NCBI GenBank assembly: GCA_946482545.1
Contig: CAMLRX010000098.1
Coordinates: forward strand, 1 to 19,574
Reading direction: 5' to 3'
DNA: 19,574 bases
Origin: an uncultured Flavihumibacter sp.
GTDB lineage: Bacteria; Bacteroidota; Bacteroidia; Chitinophagales; Chitinophagaceae
In this document: positions 1 through 7,653 of the stretch, one piece after another
How the letters are laid out: the number at the start of each line of letters is the position of its first letter
Position numbering within the stretch: position 1 is the first letter of the stretch
Made by a program: the position numbers and the translations under genes
Notes under the pieces: generated by a model
The model's database searches: none
Seen by the model: the letters and a program-made list of their open reading frames with translations, nothing else
Told to the model about the DNA's origin: nothing

Positions 1-251
1 GCCGTGGTGAAAACCACCATAGGTGGCGATTGCATGGATTTAACCAGTTCCAGTCCGGAAATATCGGGCATCTTGATATCGAGGAACAATACATCCGGCG
101 GATTCTGCTGAATGTAGTTGAGGGCCTCCAGTGCGTTGGTGAAACTGGCTTTCAGTTCCAGGAACGGCACTTTCGAGGCAAGTTGTCTGATCACTTCAAG
201 GGCCATCGGTTCATCGTCTATTGAAATCGCGGTAATTGCTGCCGTTTGCAT
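1..251 (-). CDS. Response regulator, receiver domain, LytTR-type partner expected (partial, C-terminus off window)
   Basis: Only the first 83 codons are present. They form the start of a CheY-like receiver domain: acidic pair DD after the first beta strand (IDDEP, residues 11-15), the phosphoryl-acceptor aspartate in the LFLDIKMPD stretch (about residue 59), and the conserved threonine strand VVFTT at the cut edge. The ATG at 249-251 lies 5 bases after the stop of the DUF4407 gene, so the two are surely co-transcribed, downstream of a LytS-type kinase. In Bacteroidota, kinases of that class normally pair with LytR/AlgR regulators carrying a C-terminal LytTR DNA-binding domain. That domain would lie left of the window, so the class is inferred; the receiver domain is seen directly. 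Confidence 0.9.
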   Translation of the reverse strand, partial: MQTAAITAISIDDEPMALEVIRQLASKVPFLELKASFTNALEALNYIQQNPPDVLFLDIKMPDISGLELVKSMQSPPMVVFTT

Positions 252-256
252 ACGTG

Positions 257-1480
257 CTAGTTTTTCTGAAAATAGAACAGGCTTGTTTTGATGCTGTTCC
301 AGAATTTACGGATAGGGCCGGGCTGTTGTTTCCATGTCCTGAACTGTTCGGATGCCTGTTCGCGGCGCCATGCGTCTATCTCGGCCAGTACCTGTTCCTG
401 CAGGAGTTGATCCTGCTTGGCGGCCTGTTCGTAGAACTTGTTTTCCATGGCTTGCCTGGCGCCGCGTTCCAGTTGAAGGGTGGTGCGTTGGGCGTTCACT
501 GCGTCGTTCAGTTTCTCTTCGTACAAACCCGAGGGCATCATCAACTTGGTTAACAGGGGCATCAATTCTATAAGCATAATGAGAAAGATCACGAGCCGGT
601 AGCGGTATTGAACCGGCGGATGCAGCAGCATCAGGTCGTCCAGGGTTTCAATGCGGATCAGGAACCCGTCGTTCAGCCCTTTTTCAAATTCTGCCATGCG
701 TGCGGCAATATGTTCTTCCGTTCTTTTTTCTTTTGCGAGTGCGGAGTCCAGCATCGGCTGCTGTTCGCGCTTCCATACAATCAGGTCCTCTTCGGCTTTA
801 AGCCAGGCGAGTTTTTTTACTTTGGCAATGGTGTATTCGCCTATTTTGCCGGAGCCGCCGGTGCCATCGGTCTCCCTGATGTAGCCGCTCTTCAGATCGG
901 CAATCTCCTGTTCTCTTCTTTTCTGCTCATTCCTGATGCGTTCTATTTCCGTTTTGGCCTGTTGCAGGGTGATGGCGTTCTCCTGGCGCACCTGCGCGAG
1001 GTAGGCGGTAGTTTTTTTCTCTTTGATCACCGGTAAATGGGCATCCACATCTTTTTCGAACAACCACAGTACCACGGGTTGCGACAGAAAGAAACCGATG
1101 GTGAGCGCCAGCACGATACGGAACGCCAGGGGCAGCAATTTGTTTTTTCCGCCATTGCTGTTCATGCCCGCGATCAGTCCCCGGTCGATGGTGAGGATGA
1201 TGAAGCCGAAGAACAGGGCGCACGGAATGATGAGCAGGGATTCGGTGAGCAGCGTGGAGAAGAAATAACCCCAGGCCAGTGTCGCGAAAATCCAGGTAGC
1301 CATTACCGTGTAGCCGATGATGGAATAGCGGAACCTGTCCGGGCCGCAATCCTTCATCAGTTGAGGATCGGCGGCGGCCATCCACCAGAGGAAGCGGTCC
1401 CAGCCCGAATTTTCGTTACCGGGTTGTGATGGTGAGGTGAACGAAGAATTCATCGGGGGTTTGTCGGATGTTGAGTGCAT
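257..1480 (-). CDS. DUF4407 family membrane/coiled-coil protein
   Basis: A 407-residue protein matching the DUF4407 layout: a short N-terminal stretch ending in WWMAAADPQL (32-41), three membrane segments close together (about 53-78, 81-104, 117-141), a long charged Gln/Glu/Lys/Arg-rich coiled coil (about 155-270) interrupted by the small motif DGTGGSGKIGE (205-215), a fourth membrane segment (about 292-315), and a second amphipathic helix (318-385). The biochemical role of the family is unknown. The first ATG (1480) overlaps the kinase gene upstream by 65 bases; a second ATG at 1453 (residue 10) would shorten the overlap to 38, and I cannot decide between them. The stop is followed after 5 bases by the response regulator. 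Its place between a sensor kinase and a regulator suggests an accessory role in signalling at the inner membrane, which is inference only. Confidence 0.85.
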   Translation of the reverse strand: MHSTSDKPPMNSSFTSPSQPGNENSGWDRFLWWMAAADPQLMKDCGPDRFRYSIIGYTVMATWIFATLAWGYFFSTLLTESLLIIPCALFFGFIILTIDRGLIAGMNSNGGKNKLLPLAFRIVLALTIGFFLSQPVVLWLFEKDVDAHLPVIKEKKTTAYLAQVRQENAITLQQAKTEIERIRNEQKRREQEIADLKSGYIRETDGTGGSGKIGEYTIAKVKKLAWLKAEEDLIVWKREQQPMLDSALAKEKRTEEHIAARMAEFEKGLNDGFLIRIETLDDLMLLHPPVQYRYRLVIFLIMLIELMPLLTKLMMPSGLYEEKLNDAVNAQRTTLQLERGARQAMENKFYEQAAKQDQLLQEQVLAEIDAWRREQASEQFRTWKQQPGPIRKFWNSIKTSLFYFQKN

Positions 1481-2930
1481 GGTGTTGCGGATATAATAGG
1501 TTTAAACGTTGTTTTACATTTTCAAGCCCGATTCCGGAGCGGTCCTTTTCGGGATCGGATTCATCTTTCCTGTGGATGCTGTTGTATGCGTCAAAATACA
1601 CATGTTGGGCATCACAGGATAAGTTGATTCTTATCCATGATCTTTCCTTCAGGCTGATCCCGTGCTTGAACGCGTTTTCTACAAACGGAATCAGCAGCAT
1701 GGGCGCTATCTGGTGGTCACAGTCTTGTTCGTGAACGGTAAAGTTGATGTCGATGTCGGGCGATTGTTCGGTGCGAAGTTTTTGGAGGTCGATGTAATGT
1801 TGAAGGTAAGTAATTTCTTCTTCGAGTGCAATTTTTTCATGTTGGTCTTCCTTTAACATAAAGCGCATCATATCGCCCAGTTTCTGCACCCCTTCGGCGG
1901 TACGGTCCGCGTTTTCCTGGAGTGCCGTGCCGTAAATGGTATTCAACGCGTTGAACAGGAAATGCGGGTTGATCTGTGAGCGGAGAAAATCCAGGTTGGC
2001 GGAAGAAGTGCTCACCGCCGTTTCCAGTGTGTGTACCTTTGATTGCTGCTCCTGCCTGATGTTGTAATAATACTTACTGAGTGGCCATATTATGAATGCA
2101 GGGATAATTGTTGCTGAAATAAAGAGCAGCATAATAATTTCTTCCTGGTGGAAGCGCACAGCGATGAAATAGAACATCATCGGCAGTTGTGATACAAGGA
2201 GCAGAAAGAAAGAGGGTATGAATACTTTTCTTTTTTTACCATGTTGTTTGTAGCGGGGAATGATGCGGTACACCCAAAGGAAAAAGAACAGAATGAAGAC
2301 CGGGATTTCGTAGATGAAAAAGAACTGCACCGCACCAAGGTGCCCGTTGGAAAGAATAAGCATCACGGCTGAAAGACCCATCCAGAGCATGGCGGCAACG
2401 GTGATCTCTCTCAGGATTTTCTGCTCTTCCTTTTTCCCTGCCAGGTGCTCGTTGTGTATCCACTGCACAAAGGTTTTTACGATGTAATAGCTTCCAATGG
2501 CCAGCAGCACCAGCACACTGAAACTAAAGGCGCTTTTCAGCCAGGATGCACTGGCGATTTTATTTACAGCCGATCTGATGAAAAAATGGGTATTGGAAAG
2601 ATAAGATGCGAAATAAAAGGTGCCCATCAGGAAGAGTCCGCTGGTTAAGATGTTGATTATCGGACTGTATGGCGGATTGCCAGCCTGCAGGGAAGGGAAG
2701 GTTTTGTAGTTCAGGAAAAGGAAAACTACGTAACAGGCAATTACCTTCATAAAGCGCGGTAGCATGAGGTGTTTATAGTAGTCGAAACTCTCTTCGTTGC
2801 CCACTTCCACATCGAAAGGATTGTCAAAGAAATTTACGGAGGGCTCCGTTATGCCCTGGTATGCCAGCAGGAGCAGGTAGGTGATCAGGCAACTTGTAAC
2901 GAGCCAGAATTCAAATTTTCGCAGGTTCAT
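1416..2930 (-). CDS. LytS/YehU-type membrane sensor histidine kinase
   Basis: A 504-residue inner-membrane kinase. The N-terminal part (about 1-285) is very hydrophobic with roughly eight predicted membrane segments (near 8-24, 60-76, 94-112, 134-154, 178-194, 199-222, 237-259, 264-284) and no recognised extracellular sensor domain. It is followed by a His_kinase (PF06580) module: LRSQINPHFLFNALNTIYG with the phospho-acceptor His at about 323. The ATPase part has PFVENAFKHG (415-424, N box) and SGIGLENVKQRL (465-476, G box). I chose the ATG at 2928-2930; the frame stays open to a TTG at 2948, which is less likely. The gene lies about 100 bases after tsaD, and its end overlaps the DUF4407 gene. 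Its regulator is probably the receiver protein at 1-251. Confidence 0.92.
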   Translation of the reverse strand: MNLRKFEFWLVTSCLITYLLLLAYQGITEPSVNFFDNPFDVEVGNEESFDYYKHLMLPRFMKVIACYVVFLFLNYKTFPSLQAGNPPYSPIINILTSGLFLMGTFYFASYLSNTHFFIRSAVNKIASASWLKSAFSFSVLVLLAIGSYYIVKTFVQWIHNEHLAGKKEEQKILREITVAAMLWMGLSAVMLILSNGHLGAVQFFFIYEIPVFILFFFLWVYRIIPRYKQHGKKRKVFIPSFFLLLVSQLPMMFYFIAVRFHQEEIIMLLFISATIIPAFIIWPLSKYYYNIRQEQQSKVHTLETAVSTSSANLDFLRSQINPHFLFNALNTIYGTALQENADRTAEGVQKLGDMMRFMLKEDQHEKIALEEEITYLQHYIDLQKLRTEQSPDIDINFTVHEQDCDHQIAPMLLIPFVENAFKHGISLKERSWIRINLSCDAQHVYFDAYNSIHRKDESDPEKDRSGIGLENVKQRLNLLYPQHHALNIRQTPDEFFVHLTITTR

Positions 2931-2945
2931 TTCAGAAACTTTACG

Positions 2946-2979
2946 CAAGTATATTGCAGTTCCGCGTATATTATCGCGG
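2946..2979 (-). promoter_or_regulatory. Possible promoter and operator of the LytS-type kinase operon
   Basis: Reading the minus strand, TATACTTG (2953-2946) differs at one base from the Bacteroidota -7 element TAnnTTTG. Eight bases upstream is a short inverted repeat, CCGCG-N8-CGCGG (2962-2979), where the -33 element should be; no good -33 TTG is present. This could be an operator or activator site, or a small hairpin at the end of the tsaD transcript. It implies that the kinase-DUF4407-regulator genes may have their own start. Weak evidence. Confidence 0.3.
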
Positions 2980-3029
2980 TCGAGTGATGAACCTACTCAT
3001 CGGTGTGATAAAATGAAAACCAGCGTGAT

Positions 3030-4052
3030 TTACCAGCTAGCCCTCGCCGAGGGCGTAATGTCCATGGTGCTGAAATCGCCGTCCAGGTATTTGTAATGCG
3101 CGGTAATGGCGATCATGCCGGCATTGTCGGTACAATATTGAAAAGCCGGGATGAATACGTTCCATTTTTTCTTTTCACCCAGTGCCGTGAGGGCGTTCCG
3201 CAACCCGGAATTGGCGGATACGCCACCTGCGATGCACAGGGTTTTAATCCCGGTTTCTTTTGCAGCTTTTTCGAGTTTATTTAAAAGGATGCTCACGATG
3301 CGGTGCTGGATGGAGGCGCAGACATCATTCATATTATTCGTCAGAAAATCCGGGTCTTTGGCCTGTTGTTCCTGTACGAAATAAAGTATCGCTGTTTTTA
3401 GTCCGCTGAAACTGAAGTTCAGTCCTGGAATTTGTGGTTCCGGAAACCGGAATTTGAGCGGATCGCCGAGTTTGGCGTATTTGTCTATGAGCGGGCCGCC
3501 GGGGTAGGGTAGTCCGAGAATTTTGGCGGATTTATCAAATGCTTCACCTGCCGCATCGTCCAGGGTTTCTCCGATTACGGTGAGGCGGTTGGGCGCGTCG
3601 CAGCGTACGATCTGGGTGTGTCCGCCACTAACGGTCAGACAAAGAAACGGAAACGCCGGTTTGGGATCATCGATCAGGTTGGCGAGTACGTGCGCCTGCA
3701 TGTGGTGCACGGAAATGAGTGGAATGTTCAGTGCCAACGCAAGTGATTTGGCGAACTGAGCGCCCACCAGCAATGCGCCGATCAAGCCTGGGGCCTGGGT
3801 AAACGCAATGGAATCCAGCTCATTCATTGCCACCCCGGCTTCTTTCAACGCGGCATCCACTACGGGAACGATGTGCTGAAGGTGGGCACGGGAAGCGAGT
3901 TCGGGCACCACGCCACCATATTTTTCGTGAACGGTTTGGTTGGCTATGAAATTGGAACGAATGACTCCGTCCACCGAAACGGCGGCGGAAGTTTCATCAC
4001 AGGAAGATTCTATGGCGAGTATGGTGGGCAATGGAGGAAATTTAAGGTGCAA
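3030..4052 (-). CDS. tsaD: tRNA N6-adenosine threonylcarbamoyltransferase TsaD
   Basis: A full-length TsaD (340 residues, the usual size) that transfers the threonylcarbamoyl group from threonylcarbamoyl-AMP to A37 of tRNAs reading ANN codons, acting with TsaB and TsaE. Visible family motifs: AIESSCDETSAAV (13-25), the metal-binding HMQAH (His117, His121), VSGGHTQIV (141-149), GEAFDKSAKILGLPYPGGP (169-187), SFSGLKTA (214-221), AGGVSANSGLR (275-285) and CTDNAGMIA (307-315) with the metal aspartate at 309. No ATG occurs in frame before residue 76, and the same frame is closed by the permease stop codon 9 bases upstream, so the start must be non-ATG: TTG at 4052 (used here) or TTG at 4031. Its position after a permease operon is probably incidental to its housekeeping role. 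Confidence 0.97.
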   Translation of the reverse strand: MHLKFPPLPTILAIESSCDETSAAVSVDGVIRSNFIANQTVHEKYGGVVPELASRAHLQHIVPVVDAALKEAGVAMNELDSIAFTQAPGLIGALLVGAQFAKSLALALNIPLISVHHMQAHVLANLIDDPKPAFPFLCLTVSGGHTQIVRCDAPNRLTVIGETLDDAAGEAFDKSAKILGLPYPGGPLIDKYAKLGDPLKFRFPEPQIPGLNFSFSGLKTAILYFVQEQQAKDPDFLTNNMNDVCASIQHRIVSILLNKLEKAAKETGIKTLCIAGGVSANSGLRNALTALGEKKKWNVFIPAFQYCTDNAGMIAITAHYKYLDGDFSTMDITPSARASW

Positions 4053-4061
4053 AATTACAAC

Positions 4062-5312
4062 TTACTTCGTTCTGATCGCCACTACCGGATCGAGCCTTGC
4101 GGCTGTTCGGGCAGGAATGATCCCGGAGAGTACGCCGAGCAATATACAAATGCTGATGGCCAGGGCGAGGTTTTGTACGGAAACAAAGATGGCGAAGCCG
4201 AAGGCGGCGCTGAGTATTTTGGTCAGAATAAATACAAGCAATACACCCACCAGTCCACCGATGATGCAGAGGAAAGCCGATTCCAGGAGGAATTCGGTGA
4301 GGATGATGGATTTTTTCGCGCCAATGGCTTTTTTCAAACCGATCTGGCTGGTTCTTTCCCTTACGGTCACGAACATGATATTAGCTACGCCGAAGGCGCC
4401 CACAATAAGGGATAATGCCGCGATGGCCCAACCACCGGCGTTGATGGAGCCGAAGATGGAATCGAGGAAATCGTTGGCCGCAGATATTTCGTTGAGCGCA
4501 AAATTGTCTTCCTGGGTGGGGGAGAGTTTCCGGATGGAGCGCATCACACCGGTCAGGTCTTCTTTCAGCGCCTGAACGGGCAGGTCTTCGGCGCCTTTGG
4601 CCATCAGGATACCGCCGGCGTATTTTTCATTGATGAGGGAACGGGCAAACAGGTAAGGAACGATCAGGATATTGTCGAAATCCCAGCCGCCGAAATTACT
4701 CTGGCCGTATTTTTTCATCACCCCTATGATCTGTACTTTTCTGCCTTTGATGCTCACTTCTTTGCCCACAGCCCTTTCGGGGTTGCCGAAAAGTTTTTCC
4801 GCGTTGGCGTAGCCCAGCACCATGGCGTTGCTGCCGCTGAGGAAATCGTTGGCGCTCAGGTAGCGGCCGTAAGCCACATCTATTGGTTGGATATCGCTGT
4901 ATTCTTCGGTAACGGCGTACCAGGTAACGTTGTTCAGTTGGGATTCCTTGTATTCCACATTTGAGCCGCTGAACGTGATAAAAGCCACGTTTTGTGCGAG
5001 GGACGATCTTTTTTTGATGAACTCCAGCTCTTCGTATTTGGGGTTGGGCCGGTTGGCATATTTCCACCAGGAATTGGGACCGCCGTCGTCGCCCCAGGGT
5101 TCTTTCTGAATGTAAATGGTATTAGCGCCCATGGTGGATACGCTTTCCTGGATATTGTATTTCAGCGAACTGATGGTAGCCAGTACACCGATGATGCAGA
5201 AAATGCCGATGGTAATGCCAAAAAGGGAAAGGAAGGTGCGGAGTTTGTTCACCCGCAACTCCTGCAAAGCCATTTTAAAGCTGCTCCAGAGTACTTCGAG
5301 AATCTTTAGCAT
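4062..5312 (-). CDS. ABC transporter permease, MacB/FtsX type
   Basis: A 416-residue inner-membrane permease with the MacB layout: one N-terminal membrane helix (about 26-48), a large periplasmic domain (about 50-290, MacB_PCD-like), then three helices (294-316, 341-370, 383-401; FtsX domain). The conserved cytoplasmic coupling segment VRERTSQIGLKKAIGAKK (317-334) and the end IIPARTAARLDPVVAIR (398-414) are typical. Such permeases work with an ATPase and often an adaptor to export lipids, peptides or antibiotics or to pass a mechanical signal. No ATPase lies next to it, so the partner is encoded elsewhere. I start at ATG 5310-5312, because the earlier ATG at 5405 would translate the repeat element upstream and adds a non-family N-terminus. 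tsaD follows after 9 bases in the same frame. Confidence 0.93.
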   Translation of the reverse strand: MLKILEVLWSSFKMALQELRVNKLRTFLSLFGITIGIFCIIGVLATISSLKYNIQESVSTMGANTIYIQKEPWGDDGGPNSWWKYANRPNPKYEELEFIKKRSSLAQNVAFITFSGSNVEYKESQLNNVTWYAVTEEYSDIQPIDVAYGRYLSANDFLSGSNAMVLGYANAEKLFGNPERAVGKEVSIKGRKVQIIGVMKKYGQSNFGGWDFDNILIVPYLFARSLINEKYAGGILMAKGAEDLPVQALKEDLTGVMRSIRKLSPTQEDNFALNEISAANDFLDSIFGSINAGGWAIAALSLIVGAFGVANIMFVTVRERTSQIGLKKAIGAKKSIILTEFLLESAFLCIIGGLVGVLLVFILTKILSAAFGFAIFVSVQNLALAISICILLGVLSGIIPARTAARLDPVVAIRTK

Positions 5313-5324
5313 AGAGCCAAATAT

Positions 5325-5430
5325 AATTTTAAATTTTGAATGATGAATGTTGGATTGGATGAATGGTAGCGCCATACCATCTCGCGTTGTTCCTGCATTC
5401 AACATTCAACATCCAAAATTCAAGATTCCC
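5325..5430. repeat. Intergenic imperfect inverted repeat made of degenerate 7-base units
   Basis: The gap between the response regulator and the permease is filled by two arms. The right arm (5397-5430) reads as successive heptamers ATTCAAC, ATTCAAC, ATCCAAA, ATTCAAG, ATTCCCT. The left arm (5325-5359) reads AATTTTA, AATTTTG, AATGATG, AATGTTG, GATTGGA and is close to the reverse complement of the right arm; about 22 of 26 bases match in the best block. Between them sits a compact hairpin, TGGTA-N6-TACCA (5364-5379). The right arm ends on the regulator stop codon. In RNA this would fold into a long stem. It may be a dispersed intergenic repeat, a transcript-stabilising or attenuating structure, or both. 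Confidence 0.7.
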
Positions 5431-6143
5431 TAAGGTTTCACCGTTGCCTCGTTCACTTTAAACACAAATCCCACCCCATAAATATTGCTGATGCTGATGT
5501 CGGGGTTGTTCCCGATGTACTTGCGGATGCGGGAGATGAATACGTCCAGGCTTCTCCCCAGGAAATAATCGTTCTGTCCCCAGAGCCTGGTCAGTATTTC
5601 AGCGCGTTTGATCACCCGGTTGGGGTGGTTGAACAGGTATTCCAGGAGTTCGGCCTCCCTTGGGGTGAGCGTTACTTCTTTCTGTCCGTCGATGATCAGT
5701 TTCAGAGAATCTTTATGGTAGCGGAGGTTGCCCATTTCCAGCACGTCGTTTTTTTCGTGGAAGGCGCCGGACTGGTTCCTCCGGATGATGTTCCGGATGC
5801 GGAGTACCAGTTCATCGATATCGAAGGGTTTGGTGATATAATCGTCCGCGCCCAGTTTTAACCCCGCGATGCGGTCAGTTTTTTCACCCCTTGCCGTGAG
5901 GAAAAGGAACGGTATTTTGGTGTTCATCGACACGATGCGTTCTGCCAGTTCGAAGCCGTTCATCTCCGGCAACTGGATATCGATCAGAATAATATGGAAC
6001 TGGTAGGGCGATGCCTTAAAAGTTTCGAGCGCCTGCAATCCGGTTTTGCACCAGGCTACTTCAAAATCCATCACTTCGAGGTACTGTTTAACCACGTTCC
6101 CCAGGTCGTGTTCGTCTTCAATCAGTAAAACCTTCGCTTTCAT
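5430..6143 (-). CDS. OmpR-family response regulator
   Basis: A 237-residue DNA-binding response regulator. The receiver domain (about 3-115) has the acidic residues E9, D10 and E11, the phospho-acceptor Asp55 (IILIDIQLPEMNG), Thr83 and Lys105 (DYITKPFD). The C-terminal winged helix (about 132-232) shows the OmpR/PhoB signature: LTPREAELLEYL, the recognition-helix region LGRSLDVFISRIRKYIG, and the wing YGVGFVF. The start is the ATG at 6141-6143; the codon just before it is GTG and could be misread as a start. The partner histidine kinase ends 24 bases upstream, so the pair is one operon with the kinase first. OmpR-family regulators bind direct repeats spaced about one helical turn, a pattern seen in the intergenic region at 7654-7681. 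Confidence 0.95.
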   Translation of the reverse strand: MKAKVLLIEDEHDLGNVVKQYLEVMDFEVAWCKTGLQALETFKASPYQFHIILIDIQLPEMNGFELAERIVSMNTKIPFLFLTARGEKTDRIAGLKLGADDYITKPFDIDELVLRIRNIIRRNQSGAFHEKNDVLEMGNLRYHKDSLKLIIDGQKEVTLTPREAELLEYLFNHPNRVIKRAEILTRLWGQNDYFLGRSLDVFISRIRKYIGNNPDISISNIYGVGFVFKVNEATVKP

Positions 6144-6167
6144 CACTGCAATTTATTTTGTACCCGT

Positions 6168-7595
6168 TTATTTTTGCGGGATCATTATGGTAAAGATACT
6201 GCCTGTTCCGGGTTCGCTGGTAACGGAAATCTTCCAGCCGTGGGCATCCACGCATTCTTTTACATAGAAAAGGCCCAGTCCAAGCCCGCGGAGCGGATGC
6301 GAATAGCTGTTCTTTTCCCGGTAAAATTTCTCAAAAATGTGCCGGATGTTTTTGGGCGACATGCCCATGCCGTTGTCCTGAATGGAGAGGACCAAGTGTC
6401 CTTCTTCTTCCCGCGTGGCAATCACCAGTTCCTTCACATCGCTTTCATTGTATTTAATGGCGTTGTCGAACAGGTTCATCACCATCGTGGTGAAATAGAA
6501 TTCATCCAGCAGCACCCGTTCCTGCTTTAAGGTGTTGTTGTAAATGATGTTGACGGGCGTATCCCCCAGCTTCAGTCTGTAATCTGTAATGATGCCCTGG
6601 ATCAGTTCGGGCAGCAGGTATTCTTTTTTGTCGAGGTTCCTGTTTTCCATCAGGGTAATGTCCAGCACCTGGTTGAACAATCTTTTTAACCTTTCGGCCT
6701 GCCTTGCGATCACTTCCGCCAGCGAAACGATGTTCTCTTTTTTCTCCATGATCCGTTCGTTGCGCAGGTTCTTGTTCGCGACGATGATGGCAGACAATGG
6801 CGTATGAAACTCGTGGGTGATGTTGTTGATGAAATCCGATTTCATTTCAGCGAGCTTCTTCTGGCGCAGCCAGTTCCTGAAAGTGAAAAAGAACAGCACC
6901 AGCATAATAAGAATGGAGCCGAGTGAAAGGCTAAGCGTTAACAACATGCGGCGCACAATCTCCATGTTTCTTTTTACAGTGTCCACATACAATGTAAAAG
7001 TAACCCCGTAGTTAAATGCTTCCGGGCTGCTCACCGTGAAAGCCGATACATTGTTCTGGCTGTTGAGGTCTTTCAGGTTGCCTCCGATCAGGATGCCCGT
7101 GGGCGACTGAATATTTTTGGAGATATAGGGCGAAACTGATTTTTTGTTGTAAACGGAAAGGTATTTCACATCGGAAAGTACAATATGCATATCGTCTATC
7201 CGTAAGGCATATTCGAGGGAATCAGTGATTTTGTTCTGCCGCTTCACCTCCTGGATCAGTTGTCCGATGTTTTCTTCCCGGATCAGTTCGTGGAAAATGG
7301 AATCGGCCAGTTTGCCCACGTATGGATTCAGTTTTGCGGGCGCGAACTGCCGGAGGGAATCCATATAATAGAGCTTCGGGTTCAGCATGGAATCAATAAT
7401 CTTTCTCCCGCCGGGGAAAACCTTGTCGTTGCGCACACTCAGTCCGTACTGCTCTTTTAAAATCCCTTTTTCCGAGTAGTAATACCGTTCATTGGTCAAC
7501 TGGTACGTGTTCCACACCAGGTAGAACTGCACGCAGGCCAGGATCAGGAAGCTGATGATGGCGATGATCCGATAAGTGTTCAGGGATTGTTTCAT
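6168..7595 (-). CDS. Two-component sensor histidine kinase, HisKA/HATPase type
   Basis: A 475-residue kinase. It has an N-terminal membrane helix (about 10-29), a periplasmic region of some 180 residues with no domain I recognise (30-212), a second membrane helix (about 217-239), then a HisKA dimerisation domain with the phospho-acceptor His261 in ITHEFHTPLSAI. The HATPase domain follows, with NLFDNAIKYN (374-383), DNGMGM (407-412), an F box region IFEKFYR (420-426) and the ATP lid GLGLGL (437-442). The H box has HEFHTPL rather than the common HELRTPL, a normal variant in Bacteroidota. The ATG at 7595 is the first gene of the minus-strand block and the regulator gene follows. Its ligand is unknown. 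Its place opposite a glycan locus makes a role in sensing the same substrate possible but not shown. Confidence 0.94.
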   Translation of the reverse strand: MKQSLNTYRIIAIISFLILACVQFYLVWNTYQLTNERYYYSEKGILKEQYGLSVRNDKVFPGGRKIIDSMLNPKLYYMDSLRQFAPAKLNPYVGKLADSIFHELIREENIGQLIQEVKRQNKITDSLEYALRIDDMHIVLSDVKYLSVYNKKSVSPYISKNIQSPTGILIGGNLKDLNSQNNVSAFTVSSPEAFNYGVTFTLYVDTVKRNMEIVRRMLLTLSLSLGSILIMLVLFFFTFRNWLRQKKLAEMKSDFINNITHEFHTPLSAIIVANKNLRNERIMEKKENIVSLAEVIARQAERLKRLFNQVLDITLMENRNLDKKEYLLPELIQGIITDYRLKLGDTPVNIIYNNTLKQERVLLDEFYFTTMVMNLFDNAIKYNESDVKELVIATREEEGHLVLSIQDNGMGMSPKNIRHIFEKFYREKNSYSHPLRGLGLGLFYVKECVDAHGWKISVTSEPGTGSIFTIMIPQK

Positions 7596-7642
7596 AACCT
7601 TTTCCGGGGTTTAAAGTAACGGGAAAATCTGCGGAGCGCCTT

Positions 7643-7650
7643 CAAATTTA
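7643..7650 (-). promoter_or_regulatory. Probable -7 promoter element for the kinase-regulator operon
   Basis: On the minus strand the sequence is TAAATTTG, an exact match to the Bacteroidota -7 consensus TAnnTTTG, 48 bases before the kinase ATG. No clear -33 TTG is found at the usual distance; that place is instead occupied by the spaced hexamer repeats at 7654-7681, which suits a promoter needing an activator. Confidence 0.5.
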
Positions 7651-7653
7651 AAA

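Noticed and set aside
2931..2948. TTG start six codons before the LytS-type kinase ATG
   Set aside because: A good ATG at 2930 leads directly into a basic residue stretch and the first membrane helix; the TTG adds nothing and overlaps the putative promoter.
3873..4575. Two long plus-strand open frames (180 and 211 codons) opposite tsaD and the permease
   Set aside because: They lie wholly antisense to two well-supported conserved genes and show no recognisable domain; their composition is that of reverse-frame shadows.
4062..5312. Possibility that the permease and tsaD are one broken fusion gene
   Set aside because: Both proteins are complete and of normal family length, and the shared frame across 9 bases can arise by chance; kept only as a note on the start codon.
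5313..5405. Upstream ATG that would lengthen the ABC permease by 31 residues
   Set aside because: The extra residues come from the repeat element and do not match a permease N-terminus; the ATG at 5312 gives the usual start.
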